A stretch of 64,000 nucleotides of DNA from Trinickia fusca (GTDB taxonomy: Bacteria > Pseudomonadota > Gammaproteobacteria > Burkholderiales > Burkholderiaceae): contig NZ_RBZV01000001.1 of NCBI RefSeq assembly GCF_003628145.1, forward strand, positions 62,001 through 126,000. The letters are read 5' to 3'. A program made the translations under genes and the position numbers. Below are positions 17,477 through 25,546 of the stretch, piece by piece (position 1 is the first letter of the stretch; every line of letters starts with the position of its first letter). The notes under the pieces were generated by a model. That model was not told where the DNA came from, ran no database searches, and saw nothing but the letters and a program-made list of their open reading frames with translations.

Positions 17477-18859
17477 CTAAGACAGCTTCATCCGCTGCAG
17501 CTTGTTGTACAGCGTCTTCGGGCTGATGCCGAGCAGCGTCGCGGCACGGTGGCGCGTGCCGCCGACCGCATCGAGCGTCGCGCGGATCAGCAAGTCCTCG
17601 ACATCGGACAGCGGCGTGCCGACCGTCACCTGGACGCTGCCGCCGTTGAGCCGGCGTCCGCCGACGCTCGCGGTTTCGTCGGCGCGCAGCGTATCGACGA
17701 TCTCGCCCGACGCGTTATACGCGCGCCGTACGCGCTCCTGCGGTTCGCGCACGTTGCCGGGCCAGTCGTAGCCCAGGCATTCGCGCACCAGGCCCGGACC
17801 GATGCGCTTGTTGACCGTGGCCAGGCCGCTCGCGTTGATCTCGCGGTTCAAGTCGTCGACGAGCGCTTCGGCCAGCAGCACGGCGTCATCGTCGCGTTCC
17901 CGCAGCGGCGGCAGGGCGATCGACGCGGCATCGAGCCGCAGCCACAGATCCTCCCGCAGCATGCCGTCGGCGACGGCGTCGCGCGGTGGCTTGCGCGTGG
18001 CGGCGATGACGCGGCAGTCCATGCCAACCTGGCTCGTGCCGCCGACACGCATATAGGTTTGCGAGTCGAGTGCCCGCAACAGCGCTTCCTGCTGGCCGAG
18101 CGGCAATTCGACGATCTCATCGAGAAACAGCGTGCCGCCGCTGGCTTGTTCGAACAGACCCGCCTCACGGCGTTCGGCGCCGGCTTGCGACCCGGCTTCA
18201 TGGCCGAACAGCAGGCTGTCGAGCGAACGCTCGCTGCCGAGCTCGCGCGCGAATGCGCGGCAGTCGAATACCACGAACGGACCTTTGCGGCGGCGGCTCA
18301 TCTCGTGCAGCGTGCGCGCCGCCACTTCCTTGCCGGTCCCGGCTTCGCCGCACAGCAGAACGGCCGTCTCGGTCGGCGCAAGCCGCTCGATCGAATCGTA
18401 GACATGGGCGATCGCGTCGCTGCGGCCGATCAGCGGGCCGAAACGGCCGAGCTGGCGCAACGTCGCGCGCAGGGCCTGCACTTCCTCGGTCAGCTCGTAT
18501 GGGCGAGGAATGCGCGCGAGCAGGCTGCGCAGCCGCGGAATGTTGACGGGCTTGAGCAGGTAGTCCCAGATCCCATGGCGCAACCCTTCGATCGCGCTCT
18601 CGACGGTGGCGTTGCCGGTCATCACGATCACGGGCAAGACGCCGTCGGGTTGAGCGGGCAGGTTGGGGAGCAGGTCGAGGCCGCTGCCGTCGGGCAGGTT
18701 CAGGTCGATCAGGACGACGTCCGGGATGAAGCGAGTCAGGGCCGCCCGGGCTTCCGCAAGCGAGGCGGCTGTGTCGACGGAAAAACCATCTGCGGCGACG
18801 ATCGCGGAAAGGCCGGACAGGCTATTGGGATCGTCTTCGACAATCAGAGCGTGTGGCAT
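17477..18859 (-). CDS. NtrC-type response regulator with degenerate GAFTGA loop, orphan
   Basis: 460 residues from the ATG at 18859 (a TTG at 18874 would add five). Receiver domain (1-118): acidic pair EDD, phospho-acceptor Asp52 in VVLIDLNLP, Thr in VIVMTG and Lys in YLLKPV, all intact. AAA+ domain (~140-375): Walker A GEAGTGKE, Walker B GGTLFLDE, arginine-finger region REDLWLRL. The loop that contacts sigma-54, normally GAFTGA, reads GSQAGA (18176-18193), sensor I is IAATRKPP instead of IAATN, and WPGNVREP lacks the usual Leu. C-terminal Fis-type helix-turn-helix HRAATLLGISPKTLYNKL. No histidine kinase is adjacent. It may regulate without sigma-54; target unknown. Confidence 0.9.
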   Translation of the reverse strand: MPHALIVEDDPNSLSGLSAIVAADGFSVDTAASLAEARAALTRFIPDVVLIDLNLPDGSGLDLLPNLPAQPDGVLPVIVMTGNATVESAIEGLRHGIWDYLLKPVNIPRLRSLLARIPRPYELTEEVQALRATLRQLGRFGPLIGRSDAIAHVYDSIERLAPTETAVLLCGEAGTGKEVAARTLHEMSRRRKGPFVVFDCRAFARELGSERSLDSLLFGHEAGSQAGAERREAGLFEQASGGTLFLDEIVELPLGQQEALLRALDSQTYMRVGGTSQVGMDCRVIAATRKPPRDAVADGMLREDLWLRLDAASIALPPLRERDDDAVLLAEALVDDLNREINASGLATVNKRIGPGLVRECLGYDWPGNVREPQERVRRAYNASGEIVDTLRADETASVGGRRLNGGSVQVTVGTPLSDVEDLLIRATLDAVGGTRHRAATLLGISPKTLYNKLQRMKLS

Positions 18860-19103
18860 GGCTGGCGCAATCAATCAAATAATTGGGAACCTGCCGGCGT
18901 CGCGGACGAGTTGTGCCACGTGCAGCAGGTATCGGCTTAGCAATACAGGACAACTCAACCTATAAGCATATAGCGTGCCAGAACACTCTCCCCCTTACGA
19001 AACAAGGGCGCGTTTCATAGGTGCGTAAAAAATCAGCAGAGGGAACCGGTCATTTAGTAAAAAACGCCCGGTAAAGTTTTCTTAACCATACACGACTCGT
19101 ACG
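18860..19103. other. intergenic region between the response regulator and efp terminator
   Basis: The gene-free stretch from 18860 to 19201 is unusually AT-rich from about 18940 (for example TATAAGCATATAG at 18961). It must hold the promoter of the minus-strand regulator. Apart from the efp terminator at 19104-19145 I see no gene or clear motif. Confidence 0.5.
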
Positions 19104-19145
19104 AAAAAAAAAGAGCGTTCCAGTGGAACGCTCTTTCTCTTTTTC
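19104..19145 (-). terminator. terminator downstream of efp
   Basis: Strong stem AAGAGCGTTCC / GGAACGCTCTT with a 3-base loop (19111-19135). Read on the minus strand it is followed by a run of nine T (19104-19112 as A). The plus-strand side is also T-rich, so it may work in both directions. Confidence 0.9.
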
Positions 19146-19201
19146 TGCGATGAACCGTCGACTCACCGGTGCACGCGCACCGGTGTCCCGGTCAGGCAGG
19201 A

Positions 19202-19759
19202 TTACGCGCGGCTGCGGTATTCGTGCGTGCGCGTGTCGATTTCGATCTTGTCGCCCGTGTTGCAGAACAGCGGCACTTGCAGTTCGAAGCCCGTGTTGAG
19301 CTTTGCGGACTTGAGCACCTTGCCCGACGACGTGTCGCCCTTCACGGCCGGTTCCGTGTAAATGATTTCGCGCACGAGGATGGTCGGCAGTTCGACCGAG
19401 ATGGCCTTCTCGTTGTAGAACACCACTTCACAGGTCATGCCGTCTTCGAGGTAATGGAGCGCGTCGCCCATCATCTCGCCTTCGACTTCGAACTGGTTGT
19501 AGTCGGCGTCCATGAACACGTACATCGGGTCGGCGAAGTACGAATACGTCACTTCCCGGCGGTCGAGCACGACGACGTCGAACTTGTCGTCGGCCTTGTA
19601 CACGGCTTCCATGCCGGCACCCGTCAGAAGATTCTTGAGCTTCATCTTCACGACGGCCGCGTTACGGCCCGATTTGTTGTATTCGGTCTTTTGCACGACC
19701 ATGGCGTCGGCGCCAATCATCACGACGTTACCGGTGCGCAGTTCCTGTGCAATCTTCAT
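19202..19759 (-). CDS. efp: elongation factor P
   Basis: 185 residues, three OB/KOW-like domains. EF-P relieves ribosome stalling at consecutive prolines. The tip of the domain I loop reads [10 protein letters not shown] with Arg at position 32, the residue that is rhamnosylated in the Arg-type EF-P group instead of Lys that is beta-lysylated in E. coli. AAGGA lies about ten bases ahead of the ATG. earP, the modifying enzyme, is immediately upstream on the same strand, and a strong terminator follows. Confidence 0.98.
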   Translation of the reverse strand: MKIAQELRTGNVVMIGADAMVVQKTEYNKSGRNAAVVKMKLKNLLTGAGMEAVYKADDKFDVVVLDRREVTYSYFADPMYVFMDADYNQFEVEGEMMGDALHYLEDGMTCEVVFYNEKAISVELPTILVREIIYTEPAVKGDTSSGKVLKSAKLNTGFELQVPLFCNTGDKIEIDTRTHEYRSRA

Positions 19760-19853
19760 AAAAAACTGTCCTTGCGAATGAAGTAGCTGAATCTAAATGT
19801 TGCTCAACGGCGTCATCGATCGCGAAAGGAGGTGTGCCGTTGGAGATAACCGC

Positions 19854-21074
19854 TTATTTTAACTGAGATTTTGCGAATCCGGCTAGGTTTCCGGTGAGGT
19901 CGCCGACCGCCGCCAGTTCACTCGCCCAATCGGCCGCGCGCGCTCGCAGTTCGGCGCGGTGCTGCCAAAAGTCGTTCCAATCGGGCGTGCCATTGCCGTT
20001 CCAGGCGTGCCAGAAGCGCTCGGTGGCCTCGCGCGCGGCGGGGCCGAGTGCAGCCGTGTAGTGGGCGAGGGCGCTATCGAGCTTGGGCAGATGCACGTCG
20101 TCTGCCTGCGGATAGATGTGCCAGACGAACGGCCGTTGTGCCCATTGCGCCCGGACGAACGAATCCTCGCCGCGCACGAAGTTCAGGTGGCTGGCCCACA
20201 GCAGCGCATCGTACTCGGGCTGCGGCGTGAAGGCGAGCGCGTGGGCGCGCAGGTTGCCGCGCTGGGCACATGTCGGCGCGTGGAAGGTCTGAACGCCGAA
20301 AAAGCGCGCGAGCGCACCCGAGATGCGCCCCTCGGGCACGAGCAGCACGACGGGCGCGGTGGCGTCGCGCCATTGCGCAAGCAGAGCCTCCACGGCCGGG
20401 TTTTCGTACGCGAACAGCGAGACGACGGTGGTGTCGGGCGCCGGCGGTGGGCCGCCCGTGGCACGTTGCCACCAGGCCGCTTGCGCATCAGGCGAGGCTT
20501 CGAATGCCGTGCGTGCCGCGTCGAGCCCTCGTTCCTTGAGTACGCCGCCCGTGCCGGGTCCCAGCCCCGGGAAGAAGAACGTCTTCATGAGCGGATAGCG
20601 CGGATGCGGCGATGGCTTCAAGTGAAAGTCGGCCACCCAGTCTTCGGCGCTCAGGTATTCGAGATTGATCCAGACGGGTGCGCGTTTGCGGCGGTCCATC
20701 GCGGCGAGGTAGGCAGAGGGCAGCTCGCAGGCGAATGCTTCGATCACGACGTCGGCCACCTGGAGTCGGTCACCCGCATGGGCCGGTTCGTGCCAGTGCT
20801 CGACGACGATACCGCCTACGTGCTGGCGCGCGCGGGTCAGGTCGAGGCCAGGGGCGAGCCGTGCGAACGTATGCAGATCGTCGACGAAGAGGCGTACCTG
20901 CCAGCCATGTTCGTCGGCGAGCTGACGAGCGAGGCGCCAGCAGACGCCGATGTCGCCGAAGTTGTCGATGACGGCGCAGAAGATGTCGCAGGCGATGGCG
21001 CCGGTGTCGGCCGATTGCGATGCGCGGTGGGCGGACGCGGCGGAGGGCCGTGGCGAATCAGGGGTGTGGGGCAT
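19854..21074 (-). CDS. earP: EF-P arginine rhamnosyltransferase EarP
   Basis: 406 residues, GT-B glycosyltransferase (formerly DUF2331). It transfers rhamnose from dTDP-L-rhamnose to Arg32 of EF-P, switching EF-P on. The N-terminal DNFGDIGVCWRLARQL segment contains the Asp that serves as catalytic base, and the C-terminal nucleotide-sugar site includes FVRGEDSFVRAQWA. About 25 N-terminal residues (Ser/Ala/Pro-rich) precede the conserved core, so the true start may be a little later. efp starts 94 bases downstream. Confidence 0.95.
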   Translation of the reverse strand: MPHTPDSPRPSAASAHRASQSADTGAIACDIFCAVIDNFGDIGVCWRLARQLADEHGWQVRLFVDDLHTFARLAPGLDLTRARQHVGGIVVEHWHEPAHAGDRLQVADVVIEAFACELPSAYLAAMDRRKRAPVWINLEYLSAEDWVADFHLKPSPHPRYPLMKTFFFPGLGPGTGGVLKERGLDAARTAFEASPDAQAAWWQRATGGPPPAPDTTVVSLFAYENPAVEALLAQWRDATAPVVLLVPEGRISGALARFFGVQTFHAPTCAQRGNLRAHALAFTPQPEYDALLWASHLNFVRGEDSFVRAQWAQRPFVWHIYPQADDVHLPKLDSALAHYTAALGPAAREATERFWHAWNGNGTPDWNDFWQHRAELRARAADWASELAAVGDLTGNLAGFAKSQLK

Positions 21075-21199
21075 GAGGCGTGGCGTCCGCGGCTCGGACG
21101 AACGCGTAAATGTTCTAAACTGGCGATTCTAAAGCACGCCGTGCCAAGCGCGCCGACGCCGATCACGCCGTTTGCGCGGGCGCACTGTCCACTATCCGC

Positions 21200-23284
21200 A
21201 TGACCCCCGATACGCCCGAATCCCCGTTCGAACCCAAGACGGTCCTGGCCCAGTTGCCGCATCTGCCTGGCGTGTACCGCTATTACGACAAGCAGGGCGA
21301 CGTGCTCTACGTCGGCAAGGCGCGCGATCTGAAAAAGCGCGTGTCGAGCTACTTCACGAAGACGCAGTTGTCGCCGCGCATTGCGATGATGGTCACGCGC
21401 ATCGCGCGCATCGAGACGACGGTGACGCGCTCCGAGGCCGAAGCGCTGCTGCTCGAGAACAATCTGATCAAGGCGCTCACGCCGCGCTACAACATCCTGT
21501 TTCGCGACGACAAGTCGTATCCGTACCTCAAGCTGACGGGGCACCAGTACCCGCGCATGGCGTACTATCGCGGCGCCGTCGACAAGCAGAACCAGTACTT
21601 CGGGCCATTCCCGAGCGCGTGGGCCGTGCGCGAGAGCATCCAGATCCTGCAGCGCGTGTTTCAACTGCGCACGTGCGAGGATTCCGTGTTCAACAACCGC
21701 ACGCGGCCGTGCCTGTTGCATCAGATCGGGCGCTGCACGGCACCCTGTGTCGGCAAGATCAGCGAGGAGGACTACGCACGCGACGTCGCCAACGCTTCGC
21801 GCTTTCTGCTCGGGCGGCAGAACGAGGTGATGAAGGAGCTCGAGGCGAAGATGCATGCGTTCGCGGCCGAGCTCAAGTTCGAGCAGGCGGCGGCCGTGCG
21901 CAACCAGATGAGCTCGCTCTCGACCGTGCTGCACCAGCAGGCCATCGAGGTGGGCAGCGACAGCGACGTCGACATTCTCGCGGTCGTCGCGCTGGGCGGA
22001 CGGGTCTGCGTGAATCTGGCGATGGTGCGCGGCGGCCGGCATCTCGGCGACAAAGCGTACTTCCCGACGCAGGTCGAGAACGCCATCGCGGCGAACGAGG
22101 CGGCGCTCGAGGACGACGAGCCCGAAGAAGCCGGAAACGAGCTGGCCGCCGACGCTGCTCGGCTGGCGCTCCCCGATGAGACCGGCGCAGCAAGCGCCGA
22201 TGAGGCGGCGGCTGAGCAGCGGCGCGAAGGCGAGCCGGACCTCGAAGCGCGCGAGGCGGACGCCGGCTCACGCCACGACGTGGCGCCCGGCATCGAAGCG
22301 GAGGTGCTCGAGGCGTTCATCGCACAGCACTACCTCGGCAATCGTATTCCGCCCGTGCTGGTCGTGAGCCACGCGCCAGCCAACCGCGAACTCGTCGAGC
22401 TGCTGACCGAGCAGGCCGGTCACAAGGTCACGTTGCTGCGACAGCCACAGGGGCAAAAGCGCGTGTGGCTCGGCATGGCCGAGCAAAACGCGCGGCTTGC
22501 GCTGGCGCGGCTGTTGTCGGAGCAAGGCTCGCAGCAGGCGCGCACGCACGCGCTGGCCGAGACGCTCGGCATCGACTGGGAGGACCTTGCGCGGCTGCGC
22601 ATCGAGTGTTTCGACATCAGCCATACGATGGGCGAGGCCACGCAAGCGTCGTGCGTCGTCTATCGCGATCACAAGATGCAGTCGAGCGAGTACCGACGCT
22701 ACAACATCACCGGCATCACGCCCGGCGACGACTACGCGGCCATGCGGCAAGTGCTGACGCGTCGCTACGAGAAGCTCGTCGAACTGGCTGCCGAGGCGGC
22801 CAATGTGGGCGATACGACCGAGCCGGCGGCCGGCGGCGTGCTGCCGAACATCGTGCTCATCGACGGCGGCAAGGGACAGGTCGAAGTCGCCCGCCAGGTC
22901 TTCACCGAGCTCGGGCTCGACCGGTCGATGCTGGTGGGCGTGGCCAAGGGAGAGGGGCGCAGGGTCGGCCTCGAGACGCTCGTGTTCGCCGACGGGCGCA
23001 CACCGCTCGAACTCGGCAAGGAGAGCGCGGCGCTGATGCTGGTCGCGCAGATCCGCGACGAGGCGCACCGCTTTGCGATCACGGGTATGCGCGCCAAGCG
23101 CGCCAAGGCGCGGCAGAGCTCGCGCCTCGAGGAGCTCGATGGCGTCGGCGCGAAGCGGCGCCAGCGCCTGCTGGCACGCTTTGGCGGCTTGCGCGGCGTG
23201 ATGGCGGCCAGCGTCGAGGATCTGGCGAGCGTCGAGGGCATCTCGCTCGCGCTCGCCGAGCAGATCTATCGCCAACTGCACTGA
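21200..23284 (+). CDS. uvrC: excinuclease ABC subunit C
   Basis: 694 residues (E. coli 610). Dual-incision nuclease of nucleotide excision repair. N-terminal GIY-YIG domain (LPGVYRYYD...[14 protein letters not shown], residues 22-46) makes the 3' cut; UvrB-binding helix pair around residues 205-240; RNase H-like domain with [18 protein letters not shown] makes the 5' cut; tandem helix-hairpin-helix at the C-terminus. Residues ~294-363 are an acidic Ala/Glu-rich insertion between the UvrB-binding region and the RNase H-like domain. Confidence 0.97.
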   Translation: MTPDTPESPFEPKTVLAQLPHLPGVYRYYDKQGDVLYVGKARDLKKRVSSYFTKTQLSPRIAMMVTRIARIETTVTRSEAEALLLENNLIKALTPRYNILFRDDKSYPYLKLTGHQYPRMAYYRGAVDKQNQYFGPFPSAWAVRESIQILQRVFQLRTCEDSVFNNRTRPCLLHQIGRCTAPCVGKISEEDYARDVANASRFLLGRQNEVMKELEAKMHAFAAELKFEQAAAVRNQMSSLSTVLHQQAIEVGSDSDVDILAVVALGGRVCVNLAMVRGGRHLGDKAYFPTQVENAIAANEAALEDDEPEEAGNELAADAARLALPDETGAASADEAAAEQRREGEPDLEAREADAGSRHDVAPGIEAEVLEAFIAQHYLGNRIPPVLVVSHAPANRELVELLTEQAGHKVTLLRQPQGQKRVWLGMAEQNARLALARLLSEQGSQQARTHALAETLGIDWEDLARLRIECFDISHTMGEATQASCVVYRDHKMQSSEYRRYNITGITPGDDYAAMRQVLTRRYEKLVELAAEAANVGDTTEPAAGGVLPNIVLIDGGKGQVEVARQVFTELGLDRSMLVGVAKGEGRRVGLETLVFADGRTPLELGKESAALMLVAQIRDEAHRFAITGMRAKRAKARQSSRLEELDGVGAKRRQRLLARFGGLRGVMAASVEDLASVEGISLALAEQIYRQLH

Positions 23285-23443
23285 AGCACTGAGGCAATGA
23301 GTCGCTCGAGACTCGGGCGAGCGGCACGCTCGGGCGCGCCGCGTCGGGATTTCCCCGTCATCGGGTCGGCTTGTGGCGGGGTCGTCGACGCGGCACAATG
23401 GCGACACTTCGTTTTCTGACCGCTTCAGCCCGCTAATCCGCTC

Positions 23444-24037
23444 ATGCCGTTCAATTTCCCGATTTTTCTGACGTGGCTGCGGATCGTGCTGATTCCGCTT
23501 ATCGTCGGCGTGTTTTACGTGCCCGATACCATGATGAGCGAGGTGCATCGCAACGCGGCAGCCGCGACGATCTTCATCCTTGCTGCGCTGACGGATTGGT
23601 TCGACGGCTTCCTGGCCCGCAAATGGAATCAGACGTCGGCTTTCGGCGCGTTTCTCGATCCCGTAGCCGATAAGCTGATGGTCACGGCCGCGCTGCTCGT
23701 GCTCGTGCAACTCGCGCGCATCGAGGCGGTCATCGCGCTCGTCATCGTGGGGCGCGAGATTGCCATCTCGGCGCTGCGCGAATGGATGGCACAGATCGGC
23801 GCATCCAAGAGCGTCGCCGTGAACCAGCTCGGCAAGTTCAAGACGGCCTGCCAGATGATCGCGATCCCGTTGCTCCTGTACTACGGCCCCGTGCGCTTCG
23901 GTGGCGCCGCGGTGTTCGATGCGCGCGTGGTTGGCGAATGGCTCATGTACCTGGCCGCCGTGCTGACGATCTGGTCGATGCTGTACTACATGAAGCTTGC
24001 CTGGCCGCAGATCCGCGAGCGCGGCGGCGTGCTGTGA
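23444..24037 (+). CDS. pgsA: CDP-diacylglycerol--glycerol-3-phosphate 3-phosphatidyltransferase
   Basis: 197-residue integral membrane enzyme of phosphatidylglycerol synthesis. The CDP-alcohol phosphotransferase signature is present as DWFDGFLARKWN...GAFLDPVADKL (DG-x2-AR-x8-G-x3-D-x3-D). Four or more hydrophobic segments. The uvrC-pgsA order is conserved; in many relatives tRNA genes follow pgsA, but none is seen here. Confidence 0.96.
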   Translation: MPFNFPIFLTWLRIVLIPLIVGVFYVPDTMMSEVHRNAAAATIFILAALTDWFDGFLARKWNQTSAFGAFLDPVADKLMVTAALLVLVQLARIEAVIALVIVGREIAISALREWMAQIGASKSVAVNQLGKFKTACQMIAIPLLLYYGPVRFGGAAVFDARVVGEWLMYLAAVLTIWSMLYYMKLAWPQIRERGGVL

Positions 24038-24052
24038 CGCATTTATAACTGA

Positions 24053-24062
24053 ACCGATCGGT
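24053..24062. promoter_or_regulatory. palindrome ACCGATCGGT upstream of the MFS gene
   Basis: A perfect 10-base palindrome five bases after an AT-rich TATAAC (24043-24048) that could be a -10. This shape is common for TetR-type operators. No regulator gene is next to it, so the cognate protein is unknown. Confidence 0.35.
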
Positions 24063-24084
24063 CTGTCGCGATAAGATGACGGCT

Positions 24085-24102
24085 GCCCGGCCTTGGCCGG
24101 GC
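24085..24102. repeat. GC-rich inverted repeat downstream of pgsA
   Basis: GCCCGGCC-TT-GGCCGGGC, perfect 8-base arms, no T-tract. It lies between pgsA and the MFS gene; it could be a weak terminator for pgsA or part of the MFS leader. Confidence 0.45.
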
Positions 24103-24185
24103 GCTCGTTCATTCGCTGTTCCGGCCGCAGGTCGGTTCGCCGGCTCGGCGTGCCTGCTCGTGTGGCGGGTTTCCCCGAGAGTCTC

Positions 24186-25481
24186 ATGTCCCATTCGTCC
24201 CCTTCCTTGCATCAAGAGTCGAAAGCCCGCGCGGTCTTTCGTGTCGTCAGCGGCAACTTCCTCGAGATGTACGACTTCATGGTCTATGGCTATTACGCTT
24301 CGGCGATCGCCAAGACCTACTTTCCGAGCGGCAATGACTTCGTGTCGCTGATGCTGTCGTTGTCCGTGTTCGGTGCCGGCTTCATGATGCGTCCGCTGGG
24401 CGCACTCGTATTGGGGGCGTACATCGACCGTCACGGTCGTCGCAAGGGCTTGATTCTCACGCTGGCGCTGATGGCGCTCGGCACGTTGACCGTCGCAGCG
24501 GTGCCCGGCTACGCGACGATCGGCATGCTGGCCCCGGTGCTCGTGCTACTGGGCCGGCTGCTACAAGGCTTTTCGGCCGGCGTGGAGCTGGGCGGCGTGT
24601 CGGTGTACCTCGCTGAAATCGCGACCAAGGGCAACAAGGGCTTTTACTGCTCGTGGCAATCGGGCAGCCAGCAAGTGGCGGTCGTGTTCGCGGCGCTGCT
24701 CGGCGTGATCCTGCACGATCTGCTGCCCGCCGATCAGATGGTGGCTTGGGGTTGGCGCGTGCCGTTCCTGATCGGCTGCCTGATCGTACCGTTCCTGTTC
24801 TTGATCCGCCGCTCGCTGAAGGAGACCGACGAATTCCTCGCGAAGCGCCATCGGCCGTCGATGGGGGAGGTCTTCAAGTCGCTCGTGCAGAACTGGGCCA
24901 TCGTGCTGGGCGGCATGGGCATGGTCATCATGACGACGGTGTCGTTTTACATGATCACCGCGTATACGCCGACCTTCGGCAAGGAAGTGCTGAAGCTCTC
25001 GTCGATCGATACGCTGATCGTCACGGTCTGCATCGGTTTGTCGAACCTGCTGTGGTTGCCCGTGATGGGCGCGGTGTCCGATCGCATCGGGCGCCGGCCC
25101 GTGCTGCTGTTGTTTACGGCGCTCACGATCCTGACCGCTTATCCGTCCGTGCAGTGGCTCGTGGCCGAGCCGTCGTTCGAGCGTCTGCTCATGGTGGAGC
25201 TGTGGCTGTCGTTCCTGTACGGCAGCTACAACGGCGCGATGGTCGTCGCGCTGACCGAAGTGATGCCGTCGGATGTACGCACGGCCGGCTTCTCGCTGGC
25301 CTATAGCCTGGCGACGACGATCGGTGGCTTCACCCCCGCGATCTCGACGCTGCTGATCCACGAAACCGGCAACAAGGCCGCGCCGGGAATCTGGATGGCC
25401 GTAGCCGCCGCGTGCGGGCTGGTCGCGACGTTGTGGCTCTATCGGTCGCCGCAGACTCGCGAGCAGTACAAGGCCGTCTGA
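24186..25481 (+). CDS. MFS transporter, citrate-proton symporter type
   Basis: 431 residues from the ATG at 24186 (the open frame extends upstream to 24093 without family-like sequence). Twelve predicted membrane segments. Family signs are [15 protein letters not shown] at the first helix, the MFS loop [25 protein letters not shown] in helix 4-5 and a second [13 protein letters not shown]. This matches the metabolite:H+ symporter family (citrate CitA/CitH, tricarballylate TcuC); the length equals CitA. Substrate by similarity only: citrate or a related tricarboxylate. It stands alone on the plus strand. Confidence 0.85.
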   Translation: MSHSSPSLHQESKARAVFRVVSGNFLEMYDFMVYGYYASAIAKTYFPSGNDFVSLMLSLSVFGAGFMMRPLGALVLGAYIDRHGRRKGLILTLALMALGTLTVAAVPGYATIGMLAPVLVLLGRLLQGFSAGVELGGVSVYLAEIATKGNKGFYCSWQSGSQQVAVVFAALLGVILHDLLPADQMVAWGWRVPFLIGCLIVPFLFLIRRSLKETDEFLAKRHRPSMGEVFKSLVQNWAIVLGGMGMVIMTTVSFYMITAYTPTFGKEVLKLSSIDTLIVTVCIGLSNLLWLPVMGAVSDRIGRRPVLLLFTALTILTAYPSVQWLVAEPSFERLLMVELWLSFLYGSYNGAMVVALTEVMPSDVRTAGFSLAYSLATTIGGFTPAISTLLIHETGNKAAPGIWMAVAAACGLVATLWLYRSPQTREQYKAV

Positions 25482-25546
25482 TATCGGGCGCGGTGCGGCG
25501 ACGTGGCGAGCGGGCGTCGCGCCACGCCCGAACACGCCTCAACACC

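Noticed and set aside
24038-24185. Search for tRNA genes after pgsA, as in many Burkholderia
   Set aside because: No T-arm (GGTTCGAATCC-like) or cloverleaf is present in this gap; only short palindromes.
22268-24187. 639-codon minus-strand open frame opposite uvrC-pgsA
   Set aside because: Covers two well-supported plus-strand genes; no signal or domain.
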